From positions 62,001 through 126,000 of the forward strand of contig UBQW01000023.1 in the NCBI GenBank assembly GCA_900467745.1: 64,000 nt of DNA. Direction: 5' to 3'. The notes below the pieces were generated by a model, which was not told the origin of the DNA, did not search any database, and saw only the letters and a list, made by a program, of their open reading frames with translations. Shown here one piece after another: positions 1-7,161 of this stretch. The position numbers were made by a program, and so were the translations under genes. Positions within the stretch are counted from its first letter, which is position 1. Every line of letters begins with the position of its first letter. This stretch comes from Hyphomicrobiales bacterium (GTDB lineage: Bacteria; Pseudomonadota; Alphaproteobacteria; Rhizobiales; Rhizobiaceae).

Positions 1-249
1 CTCATTCCCGTGGGGCATTACCGCGTTCCAACATATTTGCGCGGCAAGGAGGCAATGATCGAAGCGATCATGTCGCCGAAGGCCGTCAACAACGAGGAGG
101 AAGGCTTCGGACGGAACGCTGGGTCTTTGGGGTTCTACTACCGCATAGCTGTCCCGATGAAGGAAATCTGGTCCGCTTACGCCGGATCGCCCGACGACAA
201 CCTGCGCATCGAGGTATTCGAAACCTGGCTTGAAGGAGTTGCGGAATGA
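1..249 (+). CDS. Beta-type (C-terminal half) chain of a cobalt nitrile hydratase / thiocyanate hydrolase, 5' end outside window
   Basis: The reading frame is open to the left edge, so the gene is partial. The visible 82 or so residues match the SH3-like C-terminal domain of nitrile hydratase beta (GHYRVPTYLRGK, then a YYRIAVPMKEIW strand and an ETWLE end). In thiocyanate hydrolase and the three-chain toyocamycin nitrile hydratase this domain is a separate subunit packing on the metal-bearing chain. The N-terminal half of beta is encoded separately two genes downstream, which supports a split-subunit enzyme. The stop codon overlaps the next start (ATGA at 246-249), so translation is coupled. 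Whether the missing 5' part holds more domains cannot be seen. Confidence 0.8.
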   Translation, partial: LIPVGHYRVPTYLRGKEAMIEAIMSPKAVNNEEEGFGRNAGSLGFYYRIAVPMKEIWSAYAGSPDDNLRIEVFETWLEGVAE

Positions 250-920
250 CCCCTCATGACGATCACGAACATCCGCACGGTGACGGACATGCCCACGAGC
301 ATGATCACGCTCCCATCGAAGCGTCGGGCATGCCGGTCTATTTCGACATCATGGAAACAGCGTTCCAGGAACTGATGATCGAGAAGGGATACATCGGCGC
401 GGACGAGATCAGGCACCAGATTGAAGTGCTGGACTCCCGAAATCCCGCACTTGGCGCCAAAGTGGTCGCGCGCGCTTGGACGGATCCGGACTTCAAAGCG
501 CGGCTGCTGGCCAATGGCCGGACGGCCTGCGAGGAACTCGGCATAACGTTCTACGATCTCACCGAACTCATTGTCCTCGAGAACACGCCCGCGGTCCACA
601 ACCTGATCGTCTGCACGCTTTGCTCGTGCTATCCCCGCCCCGTGCTTGGATTGCCGCCCGACTGGTACAAGGCAAAACCATACCGCGCCCGTGCGGTCTA
701 CGAGCCGCGCAAGGTGCTCGCAGAGTTCGGGACAGTCATCCCGGACGACGTCGAGGTTCGAGTGAGCGATTCCACCGCTATCCAGCGATACCTCGTTCTT
801 CCGATGCGTCCCGACGGAACAGACCACATGTCCGAGGAAGAACTCGCCGCCCTCGTGACGCGCGATGCCATGATCGGCGTGATCCCGGTGAAATCGCCCT
901 TGGAAGGAGCTGCGTCATGA
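246..920 (+). CDS. Metal-binding catalytic subunit of cobalt-type nitrile hydratase / thiocyanate hydrolase (alpha/gamma chain)
   Basis: This 224-residue protein carries the metal-claw motif VCTLCSCYP, with Cys123, Cys126 and Cys128. The Thr in CTLCSC is the cobalt-type signature (iron enzymes have CSLCSC). Around it are LGLPPDWYK, the YEPRKVLAEFG segment and an LVTRDAMIG end, all typical of the family. A His/Asp-rich tail (residues 4-21) precedes the fold, as I recall for thiocyanate hydrolase gamma. Family members hydrate nitriles to amides or hydrolyse thiocyanate to carbonyl sulfide and ammonia, using oxidised cysteine ligands. The split neighbours and the CYPRP motif lean towards thiocyanate hydrolase, but substrate cannot be settled from sequence. 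Start and stop overlap both neighbours by ATGA. Confidence 0.9.
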   Translation: MTPHDDHEHPHGDGHAHEHDHAPIEASGMPVYFDIMETAFQELMIEKGYIGADEIRHQIEVLDSRNPALGAKVVARAWTDPDFKARLLANGRTACEELGITFYDLTELIVLENTPAVHNLIVCTLCSCYPRPVLGLPPDWYKAKPYRARAVYEPRKVLAEFGTVIPDDVEVRVSDSTAIQRYLVLPMRPDGTDHMSEEELAALVTRDAMIGVIPVKSPLEGAAS

Positions 921-1252
921 CGACTGGAAGCGAAGAACTTCTGAAGCGACTGCCGAATGACATCGGCGGTCTGGAAGCGCCGAGGATTGAGCAGACGGAC
1001 CACGAGCTTCTGCCTTGGGAAAAGAGGTGCCACGCATTGGCGGACGTCCTCGACTTTCATAAGATCATCAACACCGAGGAAAAGCGGCGCGGCGTCGAGG
1101 CCCTGGGAGCTGAGATGGTCGGCAAGCTGACCTACTACGAGCGCTGGATCGCCGCGTTTGCGAATATCGCCTTTCAGAAGCAGCTGATCGCGCCCGAAGA
1201 ACTGGCAAGGAAGATGGCAGAGGTGGAGGAACGATGGAGGTCTCACATCTGA
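917..1252 (+). CDS. N-terminal-half beta chain (or cobalt-chaperone-like accessory chain) of the nitrile hydratase / thiocyanate hydrolase
   Basis: This 111-residue protein starts with NDIGGLEAP, resembling the start of nitrile hydratase beta, and ends with LTYYERWIAAFANIAFQK followed by EELARKMAEVEERW, the helical N-terminal beta domain. It lacks the SH3-like C-terminal half, which is encoded upstream. The same fold is used by the small activator proteins (P14K/P15K type) that load cobalt, so it could be a structural subunit or a maturation factor. The IGGL start favours a subunit. The start codon overlaps the catalytic chain's stop (ATGA at 917-920) and the end overlaps the aquaporin-like gene by 19 bases, so it belongs to one coupled operon. 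Confidence 0.75.
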   Translation: MTTGSEELLKRLPNDIGGLEAPRIEQTDHELLPWEKRCHALADVLDFHKIINTEEKRRGVEALGAEMVGKLTYYERWIAAFANIAFQKQLIAPEELARKMAEVEERWRSHI

Positions 1253-1935
1253 GGGCCATACCTCAACCGACAACTCGGTGCTTCGTTGAGGACGACGCCA
1301 CTGTACCGCTTATCCGCCGTTCGGTGGCCGAAGGAATAGGTACCATGCTGCTGATGGTGGCTGTTGTCGGCGCCGGGATCGGAGGGAACATTCCGCCTTT
1401 GTCCTCAGCGATTGCCGTGTCAGGTGCACTGATCGGTTTGATCCTGGTCCTCGGCTCAGTGTCCGGTGGGCATTTCAATCCCATCATCACTGTCGCGCAG
1501 TGGCAAGCCGGGCAGCGCGATACTCGGTGCACCGCTTGGTACGTCACGGCGCAAGTATGCGGAGGCATCGTCGGATCCCTGCTGGCGGACATGATGTTCG
1601 CCGTCACGCCAGGCCGCCCGAGCTTGGACCTGCCGAACGTCTCCTCCGTTTGGAGCGAAGGTCTGGCCACCTTCGGGCTCATGGTAGTGGTGTTCTGCGG
1701 CAGTAGAAGCACTGGCAAGCTGACTGGGCCGTTTGCGGTGGGCCTATGGCTCATGGGCGCGATCATCGCCACACCTACCGGGTCGATCGCCAACCCGGCT
1801 GTTGCAGTAGGCTTGCTAATGTCGCCTTCGGGCGCATCCCTGCTTGCGATCGCAGCGTTTGTCATTGCTCAGTTTGTCGGCGGGGCGCTCGCAACGCTAT
1901 GTGCGGACTTCCTGTATCCCATCGGCCGAAGCTAG
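1234..1935 (+). CDS. Aquaporin-like (MIP family) membrane channel with altered NPA boxes
   Basis: This is a 233-residue protein with about six hydrophobic spans and two half-helix signatures. The first is SGGHFNPI, where NPI (residues 82-84) replaces NPA. The second is SIANPAVAVG (NPA at 187-189), where the residue after NPA is Val instead of the near-universal Arg of the selectivity filter. Loss of that Arg should widen the pore and change its charge, so water-only transport is doubtful. Its place inside the hydratase operon (19-base overlap, good GGTGGAGGA ribosome site at 1222-1230) suggests passage of a small neutral substrate or product. The inner-membrane location is inferred from hydropathy. 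Confidence 0.85.
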   Translation: MEVSHLRAIPQPTTRCFVEDDATVPLIRRSVAEGIGTMLLMVAVVGAGIGGNIPPLSSAIAVSGALIGLILVLGSVSGGHFNPIITVAQWQAGQRDTRCTAWYVTAQVCGGIVGSLLADMMFAVTPGRPSLDLPNVSSVWSEGLATFGLMVVVFCGSRSTGKLTGPFAVGLWLMGAIIATPTGSIANPAVAVGLLMSPSGASLLAIAAFVIAQFVGGALATLCADFLYPIGRS

Positions 1936-1951
1936 TTCGAAGGAGCAAAAA

Positions 1952-2467
1952 ATGTCCAGGTTGCAAGTCCTAACCTCTGCTATCGCTGTGGCGAGCTTGT
2001 CGTCAGTGGCCGCTAGTGGCCTCACAAGCGACTCTTCGCCTGTCTACGGCGTGAAGCTGCCAGATGGCTACCGCGATTGGCGCGTGATCACCGTCGCGCA
2101 TGAAGCTGGCAAGAACAACGACATCCGTGCGGTGCTTGGAAATGATATCGCGATCAAGGCATTCCGCGATGGGACGCGGCCGTTTCCGGATGGCACGATC
2201 ATCGCGAGACTCGCCTATGTCTACGAGTCCTCGGCGGAGAACGACAAAGTGTTCCCCGCGCCCCAATCGTTTGTCGCGGGAAAACCGACAAACGTGCAGA
2301 TCAGTATCAAAGACTCGAAAAAATACGCAAATACGGGCGGTTGGGGATACGGACAGTTCGAGAATGGCGTTGCGAACCCCAGCGAACCTCTGATCAAGAC
2401 ATGCTTCGCCTGTCACGCGAAGCTTGATGCTTCCAAGGACTTCGTCTTCAGCCACTATTCACCCTGA
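1952..2467 (+). CDS. Cytochrome P460-family c-type haem protein, exported
   Basis: This 171-residue protein has an N-terminal signal peptide (about residues 1-22) and the P460-type core: KLPDGYRDWRV, then GNDIAIKAFRDG with FPDGTIIARLAYVYES, and a single CFACH haem-attachment site at 151-155 near the C-terminus. Family members act in the periplasm on hydroxylamine or nitric oxide. Whether this one carries the lysine crosslink of true P460 cannot be read from sequence alone. The ATG at 1952 is chosen because AGGAG lies at 1941-1945 and a signal peptide follows; an upstream in-frame ATG would add unrelated sequence inside the aquaporin gene. It is 16 bases after the aquaporin stop, in the same operon. 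Confidence 0.85.
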   Translation: MSRLQVLTSAIAVASLSSVAASGLTSDSSPVYGVKLPDGYRDWRVITVAHEAGKNNDIRAVLGNDIAIKAFRDGTRPFPDGTIIARLAYVYESSAENDKVFPAPQSFVAGKPTNVQISIKDSKKYANTGGWGYGQFENGVANPSEPLIKTCFACHAKLDASKDFVFSHYSP

Positions 2468-2503
2468 CGGTGTCGATACGACCCAGAACGATAGGAGGCT
2501 ACC

Positions 2504-2902
2504 TTGAAAGGCCGATGCGTGATGACCCCGGCTGAGACGATGTCGACGATACGCGATATGTGGCAATGCGGCCGCTTGGATGAGGCTGCCTCCTACTTTA
2601 CCGAGAATGGCGTGCTTCTCGTCGAGCCGGACAGACAAGCTGTCGGACGTGCCGCCATAGGTGATGGATTTGGCGCACTGGCGCGCCGCCTTCGATTTCT
2701 CGTGGTCGACGACCGCGTCGTCATTCAGCGCGGAAACATCGCCCTGCATCACGCCCGATGGACAGCGAGATATATGATCGACGGTGCACCATCGACAGAA
2801 GAAGTGAGCGGGACGACCGCTGACGTCCTTGTACTTCAAACCGATGGCCGCTGGCTCGCGGTCGTCAACAATCCGTGGGGGAGTGACGTCCTTGAAGGCT
2901 AA
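2504..2902 (+). CDS. SnoaL/NTF2-like small protein
   Basis: This 132-residue protein has the alpha+beta cone layout of SnoaL/NTF2-like proteins: an N-terminal helix with MWQCGRLDEAASYFTENGVLL, a central VGRAAIGDGF, and C-terminal strands ending GRWLAVVNNPWG, a common close for DUF4440/SgcJ-like members. These proteins bind small ligands or act as simple isomerases; no catalytic pair is obvious. The start is taken as TTG 2504 because a perfect AGGAGG sits at 2493-2498 with a 5-base spacer; ATG 2522 is the alternative. It follows the P460 gene by 36 bases and overlaps the next gene, so it is probably in the same operon. Confidence 0.7.
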   Translation: MKGRCVMTPAETMSTIRDMWQCGRLDEAASYFTENGVLLVEPDRQAVGRAAIGDGFGALARRLRFLVVDDRVVIQRGNIALHHARWTARYMIDGAPSTEEVSGTTADVLVLQTDGRWLAVVNNPWGSDVLEG

Positions 2903-3128
2903 GTTCTTTTTCCACGTTCGCGTAGCTGAGGTTGTCGATCCGGACTACGAGGGGATCGAAATCCAGGCAAGGGACTGCCTTGCCGAAGCCATTGCGGTGG
3001 CACGTCGGATTGTCGCCGAGGCTGTTTTGCTCGACGAAGCCGTAGGCGACATGACATTCGAGATTACAGACTGCAATGGTGTGCTCGTGGCAGAGCTGCC
3101 GTTTCGGTGTTGCGCTCGGTTGCAGTGA
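2892..3128 (+). CDS. DUF6894-type small protein
   Basis: This protein of about 78 residues has the DUF6894 pattern: KFFFHVRVAEVVDPDYEGIE, a helix with CLAEAIAVARRIVAEAVL, then FEITDCNGVLVAELPF. The function of this rhizobial family is unknown. TTG 2892 is preferred because a GGGGGAG stretch (2877-2883) lies about 8 bases upstream; GTG 2883 is possible. Either start overlaps the 3' end of the SnoaL-like gene, so it is translationally coupled and closes the operon that begins with the hydratase chains. Confidence 0.65.
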   Translation: MKAKFFFHVRVAEVVDPDYEGIEIQARDCLAEAIAVARRIVAEAVLLDEAVGDMTFEITDCNGVLVAELPFRCCARLQ

Positions 3129-3210
3129 GGCGAGCCGATACCCCAACTTTGGCGTATTGTCCTGACCCAAGGTGGCACGTAGGCGAACGGTCTCTTCCCG
3201 CGGAGCCATT

Positions 3211-3522
3211 ATGATCACCCCCAGAAATACCGCTCGCCAAACCGTCTTGCTGGCCGCCCTAAGCAATGAGGCCCGGTTGAAAATCCTTTCTGCGCTTGTA
3301 GATCGCGAAGTCACCGCGGGAAACCTTGCAAGCGCGATCGGGATGAGCCAATCGGCGACTTCGCAACATCTCGCAAAGCTTAGGCACCTTAAGCTAGTCA
3401 AAGTGCGTCGAGAGGCGCAGACCCTTTGGTACACAACCGACAATATCGCCGTGATCAGGATCCTGGCCTTGCTTGAAAAACTGGGCAGCGAAGGGCATCT
3501 AATGCCGAACAGGGCCGCCTAG
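3211..3522 (+). CDS. ArsR/SmtB-family winged-helix repressor without cysteines
   Basis: This 103-residue regulator has the ArsR fold: LLAALSNEARLKILSALV, the recognition helix region GMSQSATSQHLAKLRHLKLV, and a wing with VRREAQTLWYTT. It contains no cysteine, so classical metal or persulfide sensing through Cys ligands is ruled out. It may respond to another signal or work constitutively. ATG 3211 is chosen because the family motif starts soon after and GGAG lies about 7 bases upstream; GTG 3172 would add 13 unrelated residues. It sits between the hydratase operon and the dehydrogenase gene and could control either; no operator was identified. Confidence 0.85.
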   Translation: MITPRNTARQTVLLAALSNEARLKILSALVDREVTAGNLASAIGMSQSATSQHLAKLRHLKLVKVRREAQTLWYTTDNIAVIRILALLEKLGSEGHLMPNRAA

Positions 3523-3588
3523 CCGATACGAGCCGACCGATAGCCTATGCTACGGGATATTCAATCAAGTTCCTGAAGGACATGCCTC

Positions 3589-5121
3589 ATGACATTCAAC
3601 GGAAACCTGCTCATAGCGGGTAAGGAAGTGCGCGGCTCGAACGGCGAGTTCTACGCAACGGAGGCGTCTACAGGGAAGTCGCTGCCCGTCTCGTTCGGCG
3701 GGGCATCACCTGACCAGGTGGAAGCGGCTACGATTGAAGCCTGGGAAGCTTTCGGATCTTACCGCGATACCGATCTCGAAAGCAGAGCTGCTTTCCTGGA
3801 AGGGATTGCTGAAGAGATCGAGGCGATCGGCGACGATTTGATCGTTCGGGCGATGTCAGAGACCGCACTTCCCCGCGGAAGGCTGGAGGGAGAGAGAAAC
3901 CGCACTACCGGGCAGCTCCGGCTTTTCGCACGGGAGGTCCGTGCCGGGCGTTTCCAGGAGCTCCGCTTCGATCCCGCAGATCCATCGCGGAAACCCGCTC
4001 CCAAGCCAGACCTTCGGCTCCGAAATATTCCGGTCGGACCTGTGGCAGTTTTCGGCGCGTCCAATTTCCCTCTCGCGTTTTCAGTTGCTGGTGGGGACAC
4101 CGCGTCAGCGCTCGCGGCTGGATGTCCCGTGATCGTGAAGGCGCATTCTGCGCATCCGGGCACATCCGAACTGGTGGGACGGGCAGTACAGCGGGCTGTG
4201 ACGGCCAGCAGGCTTCATCCCGGCACGTTCTCGCTGCTATTCGACACAGGATTCGAGGTTGGGCAAGCACTCGTTGCTGATCGCAGAGTACGCGCCGTGG
4301 GCTTTACAGGGTCACGACGCGGCGGCACAGCGCTGATCGACATCGCGTCGAGACGGCGGCAGCCAATCCCGGTCTACGCCGAGATGAGCAGCATCAATCC
4401 TGTCATTCTGTTTCCGAACGCGCTGGCGAAGAGCGTCGAAGTGATTGCGAAGTCTTTCGTTTCCTCGCTGATCCTCGGCGCCGGACAGTTCTGCACAAAC
4501 CCTGGCCTTATCCTAGCGGTAGACGGCGACGCGCTTGACGCCTTCATCGCAAGAACCACGGAGCTGCTCCCCGAGGTGGCGCCTCAGGCCATGTTGACCC
4601 CGTCAATCGCTCAAAACTTCTGCGAGGGGGTCGCACGTCTGCGATCGCATCCGGAGGTGCGAGCGATCGCGTCGGGGAAGCCTGGTAGCGAATACGAGGG
4701 GACGGCGGCATTGTTCGAGACGGCGGGATCGTCCTTCCTCAAGCATGAGGAGCTTCAGGACGAGGTATTCGGCGCCGCGGGACTTGTCGTGCGTTGCGCC
4801 AACCTCGTCGAGCTCGAAGCGGTCATCGATGCGCTTGAGGGGCAATTGACTGTCGCAATGTTCGTCAACGACGACGACCAGATCGACGCACGTCACCTAA
4901 TCCCAAAGCTCGAAATGCTTGCGGGCCGCCTTCTGGTCAACGGCTTCGGAACCGGTGTGGAGGTCTCTCCGGCAATGGTCCACGGCGGCCCCTACCCGGC
5001 AACGTCCGACGGCAGGTCCACGTCCGTAGGAACGCTTGCGATTTACCGCTTCCTGAGGCCCGTCTGCTATCAGGACTTCCCGTCCGGGATTCTACCGAAT
5101 GCCCTCAAAGACAAGGCCTGA
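3589..5121 (+). CDS. Alpha-ketoglutarate semialdehyde dehydrogenase (2,5-dioxopentanoate dehydrogenase)
   Basis: This 510-residue aldehyde dehydrogenase has the NAD(P)-binding segment VFGASNFPLAFSVAGGDTAS, GFTGSRRGG (238-246), the general base Glu265 in YAEMSSINP and the catalytic Cys302 in GAGQFCTNPG. The SINPV and GAGQFCTNPG motifs and the C-terminal TSDGRSTSVGTLAIYRFLRPVCYQ fit the KGSADH branch, which oxidises 2,5-dioxopentanoate to 2-oxoglutarate in the cytosol during sugar-acid or hydroxyproline breakdown. No other enzyme of those pathways lies beside it, so its physiological donor here is unknown. The length is typical of the family. Confidence 0.9.
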   Translation: MTFNGNLLIAGKEVRGSNGEFYATEASTGKSLPVSFGGASPDQVEAATIEAWEAFGSYRDTDLESRAAFLEGIAEEIEAIGDDLIVRAMSETALPRGRLEGERNRTTGQLRLFAREVRAGRFQELRFDPADPSRKPAPKPDLRLRNIPVGPVAVFGASNFPLAFSVAGGDTASALAAGCPVIVKAHSAHPGTSELVGRAVQRAVTASRLHPGTFSLLFDTGFEVGQALVADRRVRAVGFTGSRRGGTALIDIASRRRQPIPVYAEMSSINPVILFPNALAKSVEVIAKSFVSSLILGAGQFCTNPGLILAVDGDALDAFIARTTELLPEVAPQAMLTPSIAQNFCEGVARLRSHPEVRAIASGKPGSEYEGTAALFETAGSSFLKHEELQDEVFGAAGLVVRCANLVELEAVIDALEGQLTVAMFVNDDDQIDARHLIPKLEMLAGRLLVNGFGTGVEVSPAMVHGGPYPATSDGRSTSVGTLAIYRFLRPVCYQDFPSGILPNALKDKA

Positions 5122-5147
5122 GAGCAACGTCGAGCCGAACCTTCGAA

Positions 5148-5173
5148 CCTCCTGCACGTTAAGGCGCAGGAGG
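5148..5173 (+). promoter_or_regulatory. Hairpin that buries a Shine-Dalgarno sequence
   Basis: CCTCCTGC at 5148-5155 pairs exactly with GCAGGAGG at 5166-5173 around a 10-base loop. The 3' arm is itself a strong ribosome-binding site (AGGAGG) placed 8 bases before ATG 5182. There is no U-run, so it is unlikely to be a terminator. It could hold the downstream start closed until the stem opens. Confidence 0.5.
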
Positions 5174-5181
5174 AGAAACTC

Positions 5182-5463
5182 ATGGATTCTGAGAAAGAAT
5201 TTTCCAAGCCTGTAACTCGAGAGGTGGCACCGATCGGAGCCGCTCTAACCTGGTCTGATCCCATTCTGGTCGCCCAAATGGAAGGGTTTCGCTGCTGGTC
5301 GCCAGCCGATGTGGGGGCGAGCTCCAATCTCGCCTCCGCATACGAAATCGACAGGCGAACCGCCGCCGATCCGTCTGTAGCTCGCATAGCGTTTGGTCAC
5401 GTCCCGCGCTCAGTCCAGCAGCTTTCGAATTGCCATGATGCCCTTGGCAGTATCGGACCATGA
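5182..5463 (+). CDS. Unrecognised 93-residue open frame with a strong ribosome site
   Basis: The ATG follows a near-perfect AGGAGGAG (5168-5175), which is the main support. The product is not recognised and has no clear domain; the last 54 bases run under the convergent DUF599 gene. It may be a small island protein or a truncated remnant whose original 3' part was replaced. Without homologues I cannot choose. Confidence 0.3.
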   Translation: MDSEKEFSKPVTREVAPIGAALTWSDPILVAQMEGFRCWSPADVGASSNLASAYEIDRRTAADPSVARIAFGHVPRSVQQLSNCHDALGSIGP

Positions 5464-6102
5464 CTGACGCCAAATCAGCAGACCGACACCGAGCACTGTT
5501 GCCAGCACGAACGGGATCGGTCCAAGGAACCAAAACGCCGCCGCTACTGTGAAATAGTACGAGCGCACGCCCACGCTGAATGATCGAAGCGCCGGATTGA
5601 GAACCATTGTGAGCGCGTCGGTCCATGCCGCGATATCGCGCTCTTCCTGCCGGGATGGACTGGCTCCAATAGCAGCGAGACAGTAATTGAGCTGCCGCAC
5701 AGCCCATATGAAATCCGACAGACCTCTCAAAAGCGTCGCGATGACCAGGAGGACCTTGATCTGGAAGATCCATGCGGGATCCTTCGCCGCGAACATGGCG
5801 ATCAAGCCGTTGCCGCTTCCATAGTTCGGCTCCATGAACAAGGCGCCGCTGAGGCCGACGATGACGATCAAGTTCGCCGAGCCGAAGAACGAGGCTGAAT
5901 TGATGGTGTGGCCCAGGATGGCGGCGTCGCCGATGAAGTTGTTGTCGCGGGTCAAAGTTTCACGCATCCATGCGGATCGAACCCGAACCATGTCGACGGA
6001 CAAACTATCGTTCGGTCGCGGCCAGCCGAGAGCCATGAGTGGCTCGATCGCGATCCAGACGACAACAAAAAAGGTTATCGACCCGATATCGATCGCGCTC
6101 AT
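5410..6102 (-). CDS. DUF599 family membrane protein
   Basis: This 230-residue protein has an N-terminal span (ITFFVVVWIAIEPLMALGW), the family's RVRSAWMRETLTRDNNFIGDA segment, a central hydrophobic pair and a C-terminal pair (SYYFTVAAAFWFLGPIPFVLAT). The DUF599 family is found mainly in alphaproteobacteria and its function is unknown. ATG 6102 is used because it sits at the natural N-terminus with GGTGGGGG just upstream; the frame is open to 6180. The gene lies 84 bases downstream of a DUF2934 gene on the same strand, which suggests a small two-gene unit. Confidence 0.8.
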   Translation of the reverse strand: MSAIDIGSITFFVVVWIAIEPLMALGWPRPNDSLSVDMVRVRSAWMRETLTRDNNFIGDAAILGHTINSASFFGSANLIVIVGLSGALFMEPNYGSGNGLIAMFAAKDPAWIFQIKVLLVIATLLRGLSDFIWAVRQLNYCLAAIGASPSRQEERDIAAWTDALTMVLNPALRSFSVGVRSYYFTVAAAFWFLGPIPFVLATVLGVGLLIWRQSWSDTAKGIMAIRKLLD

Positions 6103-6186
6103 TTGGCCCCCACCCAGATTTTTTCGCACCCTATCCCGAGTGTTCGTGTCCTCCAAGAGGTTCCAGACTGAGAACTCCACGGGTCT

Positions 6187-6531
6187 TCAGGGCTGTTCGC
6201 GCATCCCCGGCGTCGCTTCGCGCTGGTCTGCATCAATCAGGTCGCTCGCGACAATGAATGTGTCGGTGTGTTGGCGGGCGGCTTCACGAAGGGCCGCAAG
6301 GTTGGGCATGTCGTCACCCTCGAGAACATCGAACTCGTGAAGTATTTCGCGCTCGGCCTGATACCAGTGGTCTTCATGCCGATTGTCGGGATTTCCTTCG
6401 CGTTCCCATATCGAGTAAGCGCGAAGCCGAATGCGCTCGGTAACGTCAACGCCCGCCGAGCTTTTGGCAACTTTCTCAGCCTTGCTGCTCGCACGAGAGC
6501 CTGTGCGTGATCCTCGGATGCCCTTGGTCAT
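6187..6531 (-). CDS. DUF2934 domain protein (copy 1)
   Basis: This 114-residue protein starts with a basic Lys/Arg-rich segment and then carries the DUF2934 core IRLRAYSIWEREGNPDNRHEDHWYQAEREI. It ends with an acidic tail closing in DADQREATPGMREQP. Function is unknown; such proteins are common in rhizobial accessory regions. GGAG upstream supports ATG 6531. A clear paralogue sits at 12070-12420 with an almost identical last 35 residues, so the two arose by duplication or were acquired together. Confidence 0.8.
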   Translation of the reverse strand: MTKGIRGSRTGSRASSKAEKVAKSSAGVDVTERIRLRAYSIWEREGNPDNRHEDHWYQAEREILHEFDVLEGDDMPNLAALREAARQHTDTFIVASDLIDADQREATPGMREQP

Positions 6532-6723
6532 TTGCCATTCTCCTATCGAAACTGCGGCAGGATAGCGCACGCGGCGTGCTGAAAATTTCGGAATCCGCTG
6601 ATGGCGTCCTTAGCTCGTCGGCTCATGGCCTTCCGCCGCTATGTCGGTTTCGGACGAACTCGGAATAGCGATCCAGCCTCGCGGTGTACGACAGGTCCAG
6701 GCTTCGAACCGAGAGGCACGTCG

Positions 6724-7161
6724 ATGCAAATACTTCCTGGTTTTCTCATAGGCATGAGCTCTGCGTTGTTTCTGACGCTTCTCTTCATTGCCCCGCCTGT
6801 CCAGGGTGAAGGACCTGAAGCCGCCTTTCTCGCCGAAACGGGCAAGGCGATGGGCACGATGATGGCCGCCATGGACTCTTCGCCGACTGGCGACGTCGAC
6901 AAGGATTTCGTCGACTTGATGCTGCCCCATCATCAGGGAGCCATCGATATGTCGGTCGCACTCTTGAAGTACGGAAAGAACGAACGGCTTAAGCGTATCG
7001 CCCAGGAAATCATCGTTGAACAGCAGCAGGAAATTTCAGCGATGAAGCTGGCGATCGGCGATCCGCTCCCGCCGTCATCCGCGCCGAGTTTATCTAAAAC
7101 ACCTGAAGTACAGTCGGACCTGCACCCCACACATCAGGGTCGTGGGAGCACCGTCCAATGA
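6724..7161 (+). CDS. DUF305 family exported protein
   Basis: This 145-residue protein has an N-terminal hydrophobic signal or anchor (LPGFLIGMSSALFLTLLFIA) and the DUF305 hallmark DLMLPHHQGAIDMSVALLKYG, a His-rich ferritin-like four-helix pattern. Family members are periplasmic and are often linked to copper or other metal stress, but biochemical roles are poorly known. ATG 6724 is preferred over TTG/ATG starts upstream because the signal sequence begins there. The stop overlaps the next start (ATGA at 7158-7161), so it is coupled to the beta-propeller gene. Confidence 0.85.
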   Translation: MQILPGFLIGMSSALFLTLLFIAPPVQGEGPEAAFLAETGKAMGTMMAAMDSSPTGDVDKDFVDLMLPHHQGAIDMSVALLKYGKNERLKRIAQEIIVEQQQEISAMKLAIGDPLPPSSAPSLSKTPEVQSDLHPTHQGRGSTVQ

